Positions 1 through 8,842 are shown, counted from the first letter of the stretch. The stretch: DNA of 64,000 nt from M0103 sp040386155 (GCA_040386155.1 JAZKFZ010000001.1:434001-498000); one strand, 5' to 3'. The notes: generated from the sequence alone by a model not told the origin. Program-made: numbers and translations.

Positions 1-140
1 AGAGTTTTTACATTTTCTTCTATGCGTCGTTGGCGGATTGTGAGTATCTTTTTAGAATTTGTGAATAGGAAAGATGGTACAAGGCATTTTGCTTTTCAGA
101 AAAAGTTGTACCTTTCACTTCTAAAACTATACTAAAGAAA
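1..140. other. Left edge, no confident gene
   Basis: No recognisable gene lies here. One plus-strand frame is open from the edge to a TAA at 133-135 and could be the tail of an upstream gene, but its 44 residues resemble nothing I know. A weak promoter-like pair (TTTG at 88-91, TACCTTTC at 109-116, 17-nt spacing) precedes the redoxin gene. The spacing is short and the last base of the -7 box is off-consensus, so this is only a suggestion. Confidence 0.3.
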
Positions 141-779
141 ATGAAAAATAAAGGAAAAATTCTCCTTCTTCTCTCAACCTTATTTGTTCTTTCCACGTCT
201 CTTGTAAATAAGGACAAAGGTCCAAAACCATTGAAAGTTGGAAAATCTGCACCAATGGCCGATCTTGAAATGAAGAATACTGATGGCACTTCGGCAACAT
301 TAAAATCATCGCTTGGAGAAAATGGACTGTTGGTGATTTTTTCATGCAACACCTGTCCTTTCGTTGTAGGAAGTGATAAGTTTGCTGGTTGGGAAGTGCA
401 ATACAACGACTTGAACAAAATGGCACTCGAAGGAAAGATCAATACCGTTTTGGTGAATTCTAATGAGGCAAAGCGAGAAAAAGACGATTCAATGGATGCG
501 ATGAAGTTGCGTGCAAAAGATAAGGCGTATGAAATGGCATATTTGTTAGATCATGATTCTAAATTGGCAAATGCATTTGGTGCTAAAACAACACCTCATG
601 TGTATTTGTTCAACAAAGATTTAAAGCTGGTGTACATGGGTGCTATCGATAATTCCTGGGACGCCCAGCGAAAAAATGATGTAAACTATTTAAAGAATGC
701 ACTGACCGAATTAGCTGGAAATTCTAAAATTAGCGTAAAAAGTTCTGACCCTAGAGGTTGCAGTATCAAAAGAAAGTAA
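141..779 (+). CDS. Secreted thioredoxin-like redoxin
   Basis: This 212-residue protein has a hydrophobic N-terminus (about residues 6-22) that fits a signal peptide or membrane anchor, so it probably acts in the periplasm. The redoxin fold follows, with a CxxC active site at Cys69 and Cys72 (context SCNTCPF) and a TTPHVYLF segment containing the cis-proline typical of thioredoxin-fold proteins. The C-terminus reads GCSIKRK, a tail I associate with a Bacteroidota group of AhpC/TSA-like thioredoxin family proteins. Likely role: thiol-disulfide or peroxide reduction. The exact substrate cannot be read from sequence. The next gene starts 17 nt downstream, so the two may be co-transcribed. Confidence 0.8.
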   Translation: MKNKGKILLLLSTLFVLSTSLVNKDKGPKPLKVGKSAPMADLEMKNTDGTSATLKSSLGENGLLVIFSCNTCPFVVGSDKFAGWEVQYNDLNKMALEGKINTVLVNSNEAKREKDDSMDAMKLRAKDKAYEMAYLLDHDSKLANAFGAKTTPHVYLFNKDLKLVYMGAIDNSWDAQRKNDVNYLKNALTELAGNSKISVKSSDPRGCSIKRK

Positions 780-796
780 AAACTAAGAATCAAACT

Positions 797-3067
797 ATGA
801 AAAAACAATTACTCATCGTTGCCGCTCTATTACTCACTGGATTGGCATGTGCTCAGCAAGGTTTGGGCGGAATTCCAAAAGGGGACAAAGTGGTGAATGG
901 TTTAAAAAACATTCCTGCAGTTAAGTTTTCAGAGCCTAACATTGACGTGTTGCGAGCTGAAGATGAGCAAAATGATATAACAAATGCTGCTCCTTGGCGA
1001 TTTGGTTTTAACAATGAAGTGAATCTGAATATAAGTAACTCAGGAGAGTGGTATGATTTGCCTAATGGTGGTAGAATCTGGTTGTTGAAAGTGACGTGTG
1101 AAAATGCCTTGACAGTAAATCTTACGTTCAATGAAACAAAAATTCCAGAAGGTAACGAGTTGTATGTTTACAACGAAGATAAATCATTTATACTTGGCAA
1201 ATTTGTCGAAAATCACCTATATGATGGAGAATTGGGATCAGAATTAGTACCGGGATCTACTTCTATCGTAGAATACTACGTTGCTCCAGAAAACAGAGAT
1301 AATGTAGGAAATGTTCAAATTTACCGTGTTACACATGGTTATAGAACAGCATTGGAATATCAAGAGAAAGCATTTGGAAGCTCAGGTTCATGTAACATGA
1401 ACGTAAATTGTGCTGATGGCGCTCCTTGGACGAACCAACGCAACAGCGTAGTTATGTTGGTTTCTGGAAGTAGTGGTTTTTGCACTGGCTCTTTGATCAA
1501 CAACACATTGAATGATGGTAAACCTTATGTTTTAACTGCGAATCACTGTTATAGTGCGCCTGCAAGTTGGATTTTCCGTTTTAACTGGCAAGCTACTGGG
1601 TGTACAAATCCAGGTGCATCTCCAACATTCACTTCACTTTCAGGTGCGGTTTTGAGAGCAAGAAGAACTCCTTCTGATATGTGTTTGGTTGAAATTACCG
1701 GTGGCTTGGTGAACAATACTGTACCACTTTCGAACAATCCTTACTTCAATGGTTGGGACAATTCTGGCGCAATACCAACAAGTACAGTTTGTATTCATCA
1801 TCCTTCTGGAGATATTAAAAAAATTGCTTTTGATGATGCTTCTGCAAGTATATCACAAGAAATGGGTTCAACTGAAGCAAACTCCACATGGACAGTAGAA
1901 TGGGATCGCAATACAACAACAGAAGGGGGATCTTCTGGATCACCTTTGTTTGATCAAAATCATAGAGTAATTGGTCAGTTGTGGGGAGGAGGAGCATCAT
2001 GTTCCAACCTAAGTGCACCTGATTATTATGGTCGTGTTTCAATTTCTTGGCAAACCGATGCTGCAATAGACAAACAACTAAAACATTGGTTAGATCCAAC
2101 AAATACAGGGGCTTCATTTATTGATGGATATGATCCTAACAATTCCACTCCAATTGCATTAAACGCTGGGTTGAACAATCCTGTAGGAGCAACTGGCGTA
2201 ATTTGTGATGCCAATGTAACTCCTTCCGTTACAATTACGAACACAGGAACAACAACACTTACTAGTGCGTTGATTTTGTATGGCTTGGATGGTAATTTTG
2301 GTTCATCACTTCCTTGGACAGGTTCTTTGAGTCAATGGCAAACTGCCGTAGTAGCGATACCAACGATAGTGGCGACAAATGGAGCACACGTATTCAATGC
2401 ACAAGTGGTAAATCCAAATAGTTCTACGGATGAGGTTGCCGCTGATGACATTACCACATCTTCATTTACCACTGTAATCAATGGTGAAACTGTTACCTTA
2501 AATTTAGATTTAGATTGTTGGGCTTCTGAAACTTCTTGGGAGCTTACAGATGCTACAAATACTGTTTTATACTCTGGTGATGGCTACTCTGATGGTGATC
2601 CTGGAGTTATCACGGAAGATTTCTGTTTACCGGAAGGATGTTACAACTTTAAAATAATGGATTCGTATGGTGACGGAATGACAAGTTGTTCGGCTGCAAA
2701 TGGTGGAACTGGAAATTACCAAATTGTATATGCTAGTAATACTTTAGCTGAACTCTTAGATGCAGAGGCTAATTTTGGTACTTCCAATACAAAACCGTTC
2801 TGTGTTGAAGTAAATAGTATTGATGAAAATGTGTTAGGATCAATTTCAATGTATCCGAATCCTGCAAATCAAGTGGTGAATATCAATGCAAAAGATGTTA
2901 GCTTAACGAATGTTGAAATATACAGTGTTGCTGGTCAATTAATGAAGTCGATTTCTGCAAATTCATCAGTTTTAACAGTTGATGTTTCTTCGATATCAGC
3001 AGGTGTTTATTTCGTAAAAATGTATGCAAACGAAGGTTCAACTACTCGCCAATTGGTGATTAAATAA
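797..3067 (+). CDS. Secreted trypsin-like serine endopeptidase with T9SS type A tail
   Basis: I start this 756-residue protein at the ATG at 797, because translation from there opens directly with a signal peptide (MKKQLLIVAALLLTGLACAQ); the in-frame start 39 nt upstream would bury it. Residues about 200-450 are a chymotrypsin-fold protease resembling lysyl endopeptidases, with catalytic His250 (TANHC), Asp294 (PSDMC) and Ser380 (GGSSGSP). A cysteine-rich segment (about 570-670) follows. The last 75 residues (YPNPANQVV to RQLVIK) are a T9SS type A sorting domain. The protein should cross the outer membrane and be anchored on or released from the surface, probably for nutrient proteolysis. A strong terminator follows. 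Confidence 0.9.
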   Translation: MKKQLLIVAALLLTGLACAQQGLGGIPKGDKVVNGLKNIPAVKFSEPNIDVLRAEDEQNDITNAAPWRFGFNNEVNLNISNSGEWYDLPNGGRIWLLKVTCENALTVNLTFNETKIPEGNELYVYNEDKSFILGKFVENHLYDGELGSELVPGSTSIVEYYVAPENRDNVGNVQIYRVTHGYRTALEYQEKAFGSSGSCNMNVNCADGAPWTNQRNSVVMLVSGSSGFCTGSLINNTLNDGKPYVLTANHCYSAPASWIFRFNWQATGCTNPGASPTFTSLSGAVLRARRTPSDMCLVEITGGLVNNTVPLSNNPYFNGWDNSGAIPTSTVCIHHPSGDIKKIAFDDASASISQEMGSTEANSTWTVEWDRNTTTEGGSSGSPLFDQNHRVIGQLWGGGASCSNLSAPDYYGRVSISWQTDAAIDKQLKHWLDPTNTGASFIDGYDPNNSTPIALNAGLNNPVGATGVICDANVTPSVTITNTGTTTLTSALILYGLDGNFGSSLPWTGSLSQWQTAVVAIPTIVATNGAHVFNAQVVNPNSSTDEVAADDITTSSFTTVINGETVTLNLDLDCWASETSWELTDATNTVLYSGDGYSDGDPGVITEDFCLPEGCYNFKIMDSYGDGMTSCSAANGGTGNYQIVYASNTLAELLDAEANFGTSNTKPFCVEVNSIDENVLGSISMYPNPANQVVNINAKDVSLTNVEIYSVAGQLMKSISANSSVLTVDVSSISAGVYFVKMYANEGSTTRQLVIK

Positions 3068-3086
3068 TAGAATTAACTTTATTTCG

Positions 3087-3117
3087 AAAGGGCTTTGAGT
3101 TTTCAAAGTCCTTTTTT
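3087..3117 (+). terminator. Rho-independent terminator after the protease
   Basis: A 12-bp stem (3087-3098 with 3103-3114, one G-T pair) with a 4-nt loop is followed by a T run. It closes the redoxin-protease unit 20 nt after the protease stop. Confidence 0.8.
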
Positions 3118-3131
3118 ATTTTTACAATACT

Positions 3132-3827
3132 ATGAAACCTCAACTGCTTATTTTACATGGTGCTCTTGGGGCAAAAAAGCAATTTTTACCCCTTCAAAGT
3201 AGTTTAAGTGACGCGTTCGATGTGAAAATTATTGAATTCGATGGTCATGGTGCTGGTAGCAATTTTGATGGAGAATTTTCGATCAGCCATTTTGCGGAGC
3301 AGACGCAACAGTTTTTAAATGAAGTGGGATGGAAACGACCACTAGTTTTTGGCTATAGCATGGGTGGTTATGTGGCATTGAAATTGGAGGCTGACCATCA
3401 CGGAATTTTTGCTTCTATTGTAACCTTAGGTACTAAATTCGATTGGACAATTGAAAGTGCACAAAAGGAAACACGAATGCTAAATCATGAAAAAATTGCG
3501 GAGAAAGTCCCTTCTTTTGCTTCGTATTTGGCTTCATTACACGGTGATAATCACTGGAGAATTCTCATGGAAAAAACGGCTAAGATGATGCTCGATATGG
3601 GAGAAAATCCACCAATTACTGAGACTGTTTTAGCAAAAATCAGCATTCCCGTTTCTTGTTTGCTTGGGAGTGAAGATCTTATGGTTACTGAGGTGGAAAC
3701 CAAATGGGCGCAAGCAGCAATAGCAAATGCTATTTTTGAAAAAATTGAAGGATGGGCACATCCCATTCAATCTATTCCTGAAAATGAATTGGCAACAGTA
3801 CTTGCACGAATACTAAAAAAAGATTAG
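3132..3827 (+). CDS. Alpha/beta hydrolase
   Basis: This 231-residue protein has no signal peptide and is presumably cytoplasmic. It has the alpha/beta hydrolase layout: an oxyanion HGA near residue 10, the nucleophile elbow GYSMGG with Ser76, the acidic residue Asp182 (GSEDLM) and His210 (GWAHPIQ). The size and compact cap suit small esterase/lyase-like members such as MenH or BioH relatives, but no substrate can be assigned. Its stop codon overlaps the stop of the convergent aldehyde dehydrogenase gene by 3 nt (3824-3827 region), so no terminator separates the two. Confidence 0.8.
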   Translation: MKPQLLILHGALGAKKQFLPLQSSLSDAFDVKIIEFDGHGAGSNFDGEFSISHFAEQTQQFLNEVGWKRPLVFGYSMGGYVALKLEADHHGIFASIVTLGTKFDWTIESAQKETRMLNHEKIAEKVPSFASYLASLHGDNHWRILMEKTAKMMLDMGENPPITETVLAKISIPVSCLLGSEDLMVTEVETKWAQAAIANAIFEKIEGWAHPIQSIPENELATVLARILKKD

Positions 3828-5266
3828 TACTGAATGTAAACGTTTTTTGCTTCGGTGAAGAATCGCAATGCTTCCCAGCCACCCTCACGACCAACTCCAG
3901 AAGATTTCACACCTCCAAATGGTGTACGAAGATCACGCACTAACCATGCATTTACCCATACGATTCCAGATTCAATTGCATCCGCTACTCGATGTGCTCT
4001 TTTTAGATCGTTTGTCCATACGGTTGCTGCCAAGCCATAGTTGGTCGAATTGGCCATTTTGAGCACTTCTTCCTCAGTATCAAAGGGCATGATGGTAACT
4101 ACAGGTCCAAAAATTTCTTCTTGATTCGTTCTGCAATCATATTTTAATCCTTCAATCACTGTTGGTTGTAAATAAAATCCTTCGCTATGTTCACCATTCA
4201 AAATGATGCGTTCTCCACCAGTTAGAATAGTACCACCTTCTTCCTTGGCAAGTTCAACATACGAAAGCACTTTTTCCATGTGCGACTTTGACACTACAGC
4301 ACCCATTTTTGCAGTGGGATCGGTAGGATAAGAAACCTTGAGTTGACTAACTTTTTCCACAAACGCCAATTTGAATTTTTCATAAATGGGACGTTCCACA
4401 AAAATACGTGATCCACAAAGACAAATTTGACCTTGATTGGCGAAAGAAGAGCGAATTGTTGTGCTCAACATTGCTCCGAAATCGCAATCAGCAAAGATGA
4501 TGTTTGGATTTTTACCTCCTAACTCTAAGCTTAATTTTTTAAACATCGGTGCTGCTGTTCGTGCAATATGCTCTCCAGTTTTGGTGCCTCCAGTAAATGA
4601 AATTGCTTTAATTTTTGGATGCTTCACCATAGCGCCACCCACCGATTGACCCAGTCCATGTAAAATATTCAACACGCCATTTGGCATACCTGCTTCTTGA
4701 CAAATTTTTCCTAAAAGAAAAGCAGTGTAAGGTGTTACCTCAGAAGGTTTTGCGATGACACAATTTCCTGCTGCAAGTGCAGGTGCAATTTTCCAAGAGA
4801 ACAAATATAAAGGCAAGTTCCAGGGCGAAATACAACCAACTATTCCAATTGGTTTTCGTGTTGTGTAGTTGAGTCCTTGTCCTTCCATCTGGTGTGATTC
4901 AGAGGCAAAGTGTAAAATGGATGTGGCGAAAAAATGAAAATTTGAAACAGCTCTCGGAATATCAACATGTGCTGCTAAACTTAGAGGCTTTCCATTGTCG
5001 CGCGATTCTGCCTGCACAAATTCATCCATGTGTCGCTCAATTCCTTCTGAAACTTTCACTAAAATGGCACTACGTTGCTCAATGGTCATACCTGACCAAA
5101 TTGGAAAAGCTTTTTCTGCAGCTGTAACTGCACTTTCAACATCAGCGTGATCAGAGTTCGGAATTAAACAGTAGACTTTTCCCGTGGCAGGTTCAACATT
5201 ATCGATGTACTGACCATTAATTGGGTCAACATAAGTACCGTCAATGAAATTTTGCAGTTTTTCCAT
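3824..5266 (-). CDS. Aldehyde dehydrogenase, 2-aminomuconate/2-hydroxymuconate semialdehyde type
   Basis: A full-length 480-residue NAD(P)-dependent aldehyde dehydrogenase. Glu248 lies in LELGGKNP and the catalytic Cys282 in FANQGQIC; the ISPWNLPL and SFTGGTKTG nucleotide-binding segments are intact. The C-terminal stretch VNAWLVRDLRTPFGG is the form I associate with the ALDH8/AMSDH subgroup that oxidises 2-aminomuconic or 2-hydroxymuconic semialdehyde. A 3-hydroxyanthranilate dioxygenase lies at 44.1 kb in the same window, which fits a kynurenine-catabolic role. Other aldehyde substrates remain possible. The gene is 7 nt downstream of the VanZ-like gene and probably in the same transcript. 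Confidence 0.85.
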   Translation of the reverse strand: MEKLQNFIDGTYVDPINGQYIDNVEPATGKVYCLIPNSDHADVESAVTAAEKAFPIWSGMTIEQRSAILVKVSEGIERHMDEFVQAESRDNGKPLSLAAHVDIPRAVSNFHFFATSILHFASESHQMEGQGLNYTTRKPIGIVGCISPWNLPLYLFSWKIAPALAAGNCVIAKPSEVTPYTAFLLGKICQEAGMPNGVLNILHGLGQSVGGAMVKHPKIKAISFTGGTKTGEHIARTAAPMFKKLSLELGGKNPNIIFADCDFGAMLSTTIRSSFANQGQICLCGSRIFVERPIYEKFKLAFVEKVSQLKVSYPTDPTAKMGAVVSKSHMEKVLSYVELAKEEGGTILTGGERIILNGEHSEGFYLQPTVIEGLKYDCRTNQEEIFGPVVTIMPFDTEEEVLKMANSTNYGLAATVWTNDLKRAHRVADAIESGIVWVNAWLVRDLRTPFGGVKSSGVGREGGWEALRFFTEAKNVYIQY

Positions 5267-5273
5267 GGTTGAA

Positions 5274-5627
5274 TTATCGAGAAATTTTTAAAAAATTTAA
5301 TATTCGCCAAATCATTTGGTCGACAAAGTAGATGAGCACAATTGCAATGATTACTCCAGAAAAATTGGCTAGAGCATCGTACAGTGAAGCATTTCTATTC
5401 ACGTATGGTTGAACAATTTCCACCAAGGCGCCATACATAATCAGCAAAATGCCTGTTCTTAAGTAATTCTTCCGCCCGAATGCTAATCCACCGGTGAACA
5501 TCAAACTAAAAAAAACAAGCACATGCGCCAATTTATCACTTACCTCCACCTTCGGCAATTCCTCACTTGGAAAAAGCAAAAGGTAAGACACAAAAATGAA
5601 AAGAAGTGCGAATACTATTCTCAGCAT
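5274..5627 (-). CDS. VanZ-like integral membrane protein
   Basis: A 117-residue hydrophobic protein with about four membrane segments (roughly residues 2-20, 35-50, 58-76 and 88-108). It has VanZ-family features: an N-terminal helix ending in a P-S-E-E-L-P segment, the SDKLAHVLVFF motif and a VEIVQPYVNRNASLYDALANFSG block. VanZ-family proteins are linked to teicoplanin resistance in enterococci, but most members, including those of Bacteroidota, have no known function. It sits between hemW and the aldehyde dehydrogenase gene on the same strand, with 18 nt to hemW and 7 nt to the dehydrogenase. Confidence 0.75.
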   Translation of the reverse strand: MLRIVFALLFIFVSYLLLFPSEELPKVEVSDKLAHVLVFFSLMFTGGLAFGRKNYLRTGILLIMYGALVEIVQPYVNRNASLYDALANFSGVIIAIVLIYFVDQMIWRILNFLKISR

Positions 5628-5645
5628 TGTACAAAAGTAGGAAAA

Positions 5646-6761
5646 TCAAAGGAACAATTCTGAAGCAATATAATCTGCTTGTAATTTACCAGCAGTAGTT
5701 AATGTGATCGTCTCATTGATGTTAATGATCAAGTTTGCTTGTTCGAATTCAGCAAGGCGCTGAAGAAATTCGGGAGACGGTTTTTTAATTGCAGAAAGTT
5801 CATCTAATTGCACCCCAAACTTTGTGCGAAGGCCGGTTAAAATCAACTCGTTCCAGCGATCTTTATCAGATAGTATTTCTGCTTCAAACCAACTGTCATT
5901 CAAGCCCATTGATTTCATATACGAAGCGTTGTTTGCAATATTCCAGCGACGCTCAGTTCCATTAAATGAATGGGCTGAGGGACCAATGCCCAAATACGGT
6001 TTTCCTAACCAATACGAAGTATTGTGAACGGCATAGGCATTGTTTCGAGCAAAATTGGAGATTTCATATTGTTCGTATTCATTTGATGCAAGGGTTTCCA
6101 AAAGCAAAACGAATTGGTCACTTTGAGCATCTTCTCCGGCAGCAATAATGCTACCTTTTGTCACTTGCTGTTGTAACAAGGTTCCTTTTTCTAATGTGAG
6201 ACAATACGCTGAAATGTGATCTACATCTAAAGCAATTGCTTGCAGAATATGATTTTTCCATTCATCGAGAGAAAGATTCGGCAACCCATACATGAGGTCA
6301 ATTGAGATTTTATCAATTCCAGCACTTTTCGCTTTTTCAACTGCAGTGAGTGCTTCATTAGCGTTGTGCGCACGATTCATCATTAGTAAATCTTCCTCTT
6401 TAAACGACTGAAGACCAATGCTTAATCTATTGATACCGACAGATTTCCAAATAGCTAATTTTTCATCGGTAATGTCATCTGGATTTGCTTCCAAAGTGAT
6501 TTCAGCACTTTCATCCCACAAAAAATGGCTTGATAGCGTGCTAAAAATAAGCGAAAGTTCTTCCTTGTTCAATAAACTAGGTGTACCTCCTCCAAAGTAA
6601 ATACTAGGAATGCAAGGGTTGATATAGTTTTTTCGAAGTTCAATTTCAGTACATAGTGCTTCCACCATTTGCCAACGATACGCTTCAAAACTAGTACTGA
6701 AATGAAAGTCACAATACGAGCATTTCTGCTTACAAAAAGGAATATGAATGTAAATACCCAT
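5646..6761 (-). CDS. hemW: Radical SAM family heme chaperone HemW
   Basis: I start this at the ATG at 6761, giving 371 residues that open with MGIYIHIPFCKQKC; the longer frame only adds 14 residues unlike the family. The CxxxCxxC cluster motif is Cys10, Cys14 and Cys17, and IYFGGGTPSLL is the SAM-binding glycine motif. HemW binds heme and a 4Fe-4S cluster and delivers heme to acceptors such as respiratory enzymes; older annotations call it oxygen-independent coproporphyrinogen oxidase. HemW proteins are distinguished from true HemN by the Cys spacing without the extra HemN cysteine and by the shorter N-terminus, which fits here. Confidence 0.88.
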   Translation of the reverse strand: MGIYIHIPFCKQKCSYCDFHFSTSFEAYRWQMVEALCTEIELRKNYINPCIPSIYFGGGTPSLLNKEELSLIFSTLSSHFLWDESAEITLEANPDDITDEKLAIWKSVGINRLSIGLQSFKEEDLLMMNRAHNANEALTAVEKAKSAGIDKISIDLMYGLPNLSLDEWKNHILQAIALDVDHISAYCLTLEKGTLLQQQVTKGSIIAAGEDAQSDQFVLLLETLASNEYEQYEISNFARNNAYAVHNTSYWLGKPYLGIGPSAHSFNGTERRWNIANNASYMKSMGLNDSWFEAEILSDKDRWNELILTGLRTKFGVQLDELSAIKKPSPEFLQRLAEFEQANLIININETITLTTAGKLQADYIASELFL

Positions 6762-6824
6762 TGCTAAATTTAGGTGACTTCGATACACCTCCTTTGTCGG
6801 CACTCAGTCACCAAAATTTTTAAG

Positions 6825-8363
6825 TTATTTCGTCAACAAGGTTCTCCAGTTTACTTTTGAGTCTATCAATTGAGCAAGATCAGCTATTTTAACACGAATT
6901 TGCTCCATGGTATCGCGATCACGCACCGTAACAGTGGTATCTTCAAGGGTTTGGTGATCTACCATCACACAGAAAGGCGTGCCAATAGCATCTTGCCTGC
7001 GGTAGCGTTTCCCTGGAGAATCTTTTTCGTCGTATTGGCAAAGAAAATCTAATTTCAATTGATCAATTATTTCTCTTGCTTTTTCTGGCAAACCATCTTT
7101 TTTGGTTAGGGGCATCACAGCAACTTTGTACGGTGCCAATGCAGGCGGCAAACTCAAAATGGAGCGTTCGGAACCATCTTCCAGCACTTCATTTTTCAGG
7201 CTAGCACTCAATACTGCCAAAAACATTCTGTCTAGTCCAACAGAAGTTTCAACGACAAAAGGCACGTAGTTCTGATTCAGTTCTGGATCGAAATACTGTA
7301 ATTTTTTACCTGAGAATTGTTCGTGTTGTTTTAAATCGAAATCGGTGCGTGAATGAATTCCTTCTAATTCTTTGAAACCCATTGGGAAGTTAAATTCAAT
7401 ATCTGCAGCAGCATTTGCATAGTGTGCTAGTTTAATATGATCATGAAAACGATAGTTGGAATCGCCAAGGCCTAATTTCTTGTGCCAATTGATGCGCATA
7501 TCTTTCCAGTATTCATACCATTTCATTTCTTCTCCTGGGCGACAAAAGAACTGCATTTCCATCTGTTCAAACTCACGCATACGGAAAATAAACTGACGCG
7601 CCACGATTTCATTTCTGAAGGCTTTGCCAATTTGAGCAATTCCAAATGGTAACTTCATTCGGCCTGATTTCTGAACATTTAGAAAGTTAACGAAAATTCC
7701 TTGTGCCGTTTCAGGACGAAGGTAAATTGTAGAAGCATCACCTGCAACAGAGCCCAATTCTGTAGAAAACATTAGGTTGAATTGGCGAACTTCCGTCCAG
7801 TTTTTAGTTCCTGAGATCGGACAAGCAATTTCAAGATCGATGATTAATTGTCGAACTGCCTCTAAATCATTTGCCTGCAATGCATCTCGCATTCGATCTT
7901 CAACTTCAGTTATTTTTTGAGCACTGCGCAACACATTTGGATTGGTAGCACGAAATTGAGTTTCATCAAATGATTCGCCAAATTTCGTTTTCCCTTTTTC
8001 CACCTCTTTTTCCACTTTTTGACGGATTTTCTCCATGTATTCTTCAAGCAGAACGTCAGCGCGGTATCTTTTTTTGGAATCTTTATTGTCAATTAAAGGG
8101 TCATTAAATGCATCCACGTGACCTGAAGCTTTCCACGTTGTTGGGTGCATAAAAATGGCTGCGTCGATGCCAACAATGTTTTCATGCATTTGCACCATTG
8201 ATTTCCACCAATACGTTTTAATGTTGTTTTTTAACTCAGATCCTAGTTGACCGTAATCGTATGTAGCGGCAAGACCATCATATATTTCCGATGAAGGAAA
8301 AACAAAACCATATTCTTTGGCGTGTGAAATAACGTCTTTTAATTTATCTTCTCTTTGTTCCAT
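6825..8363 (-). CDS. glyS: Glycyl-tRNA synthetase (alpha2 type)
   Basis: A 512-residue class II glycyl-tRNA synthetase of the homodimeric, eukaryote-like type rather than the alpha2beta2 type. It has the GFVFPSSEIYDGLAATYDYG opening, the motif-2 block around FRNEIVARQFIFRMREFEQME, motif 3 SVGLDRMFLAVL, and an anticodon-binding domain from about residue 410. The mid-domain insertion with charged helices (about 95-180) is normal for Bacteroidota. A TAAATTTG box ends only 5 nt before the ATG, predicting a leaderless or nearly leaderless transcript. hemW follows after 63 nt. Confidence 0.95.
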   Translation of the reverse strand: MEQREDKLKDVISHAKEYGFVFPSSEIYDGLAATYDYGQLGSELKNNIKTYWWKSMVQMHENIVGIDAAIFMHPTTWKASGHVDAFNDPLIDNKDSKKRYRADVLLEEYMEKIRQKVEKEVEKGKTKFGESFDETQFRATNPNVLRSAQKITEVEDRMRDALQANDLEAVRQLIIDLEIACPISGTKNWTEVRQFNLMFSTELGSVAGDASTIYLRPETAQGIFVNFLNVQKSGRMKLPFGIAQIGKAFRNEIVARQFIFRMREFEQMEMQFFCRPGEEMKWYEYWKDMRINWHKKLGLGDSNYRFHDHIKLAHYANAAADIEFNFPMGFKELEGIHSRTDFDLKQHEQFSGKKLQYFDPELNQNYVPFVVETSVGLDRMFLAVLSASLKNEVLEDGSERSILSLPPALAPYKVAVMPLTKKDGLPEKAREIIDQLKLDFLCQYDEKDSPGKRYRRQDAIGTPFCVMVDHQTLEDTTVTVRDRDTMEQIRVKIADLAQLIDSKVNWRTLLTK

Positions 8364-8368
8364 GGTTG

Positions 8369-8376
8369 CAAATTTA
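8369..8376 (-). promoter_or_regulatory. -7 box of glyS, 5 nt before the start codon
   Basis: On the minus strand TAAATTTG matches the Bacteroidota TAnnTTTG box. Only 5 nt (CAACC) separate it from the glyS ATG. No good TTTG lies 19-21 nt upstream, so the promoter is inferred from one element and position. Confidence 0.45.
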
Positions 8377-8449
8377 ATGATGAAAAGCTAATGAAAGAAC
8401 TGTTTTCTATTGAAATCGCAAAATGATCGAATAAAAATGTAGTGTACTA

Positions 8450-8479
8450 TTTGTAAATTAGAAAATAGTACTATCTTTG
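8450..8479 (+). promoter_or_regulatory. Promoter of tRNA-Phe
   Basis: TTTG at 8450-8453, an 18-nt spacer and TATCTTTG at 8472-8479 form a near-consensus Bacteroidota promoter. Transcription would begin about 8486, some 10 nt before the mature tRNA. Confidence 0.6.
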
Positions 8480-8496
8480 CCCCCACAAATAAGGCT

Positions 8497-8569
8497 GGTG
8501 CCTTAGCTCAGTTGGTAGAGCAAAGGACTGAAAATCCTTGTGTCCCTGGTTCGATTCCTGGAGGCACCA
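8497..8569 (+). tRNA. tRNA-Phe (GAA)
   Basis: A complete 73-nt cloverleaf: acceptor GGTGCCT pairs with AGGCACC, the D arm begins GCTC, anticodon stem AAGGA/TCCTT holds the loop CTGAAAA (anticodon GAA), and T stem CCTGG/CCTGG holds TTCGATT. Discriminator is A. The 3' CCA is not encoded (the next bases are CAT), so CCA must be added by the nucleotidyltransferase, unlike the neighbouring tRNA-Ala. Confidence 0.95.
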
Positions 8570-8574
8570 CATAA

Positions 8575-8605
8575 AAAAGCGAAACGGATGTTTCGCTTTT
8601 TTTTT
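8575..8605 (+). terminator. Terminator of tRNA-Phe
   Basis: A perfect inverted repeat (AAAGCGAAAC and GTTTCGCTTT around a 4-nt loop) is followed by a run of nine T residues immediately after the tRNA. Confidence 0.85.
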
Positions 8606-8631
8606 GAATTAAAAAAACTAATTCCGTATGG

Positions 8632-8795
8632 CCTTGTGGTTCCCTTCCTTTCGCAGACAGGCCTGCCTGTCGGCACCACATAAAAAAGCGAAATGGATGT
8701 TTCGTTTTTTTTTTACTTTAAAATACCTTGTTACTTCCCTGACTACATTCAAGCAGACAACGACTCCTGGAGGTGAGCTATTGAAAAAGTGAACT
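8632..8795 (+). repeat. Two decayed copies of the tRNA-Phe 3' half plus terminator
   Basis: From 8672 to about 8714 the sequence repeats 8563-8605 (the last acceptor bases, the spacer and the terminator hairpin) with only two substitutions. Upstream of it, CCTTGTG at 8632-8638 matches the tRNA anticodon arm. Between them, 12 extra nucleotides carry a palindrome, GACAGGC-CT-GCCTGTC at 8656-8671. A third, weaker copy begins with CCTTGTT near 8726 and keeps TCCTGGAGGTG at 8765-8775; it shares GCAGACA with copy two. None can fold into a complete tRNA. Interpretation: serial tandem duplication of the tRNA 3' part followed by decay. No integrase is nearby. Confidence 0.6.
8683..8714 (+). terminator. 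Duplicated terminator hairpin
   Basis: Second copy of the tRNA-Phe terminator. The stem is retained despite two base changes (one in each arm, C-to-T at both sites), and it is followed by ten T residues. It may act as a back-up terminator. Confidence 0.5.
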
Positions 8796-8800
8796 TATGC

Positions 8801-8830
8801 TTTGTCTTTGTTGTTATTATCTTAAATTTA
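8801..8830 (+). promoter_or_regulatory. Probable promoter of tRNA-Ala
   Basis: TTTG at 8801-8804, an 18-nt spacer and TAAATTTA at 8823-8830. The last base of the -7 box is off-consensus. The predicted start is a few nucleotides before the tRNA at 8843. Confidence 0.4.
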
Positions 8831-8842
8831 CATGCAATTTAA

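Noticed and set aside
1..135. Tail of a gene open from the left edge in frame 1
   Set aside because: The residues match no known pattern, and short open frames at an edge are common by chance.
20..442. A minus-strand open frame of 140 residues across the redoxin gene
   Set aside because: It runs antisense to a convincing redoxin gene, has no family features and is of biased composition expected for the opposite strand of AT-rich coding DNA.
8497..8795. tRNA-Phe duplications read as an attachment site of an integrated element
   Set aside because: The copies are only about 100 nt apart and no integrase, excisionase or foreign-looking gene lies nearby.
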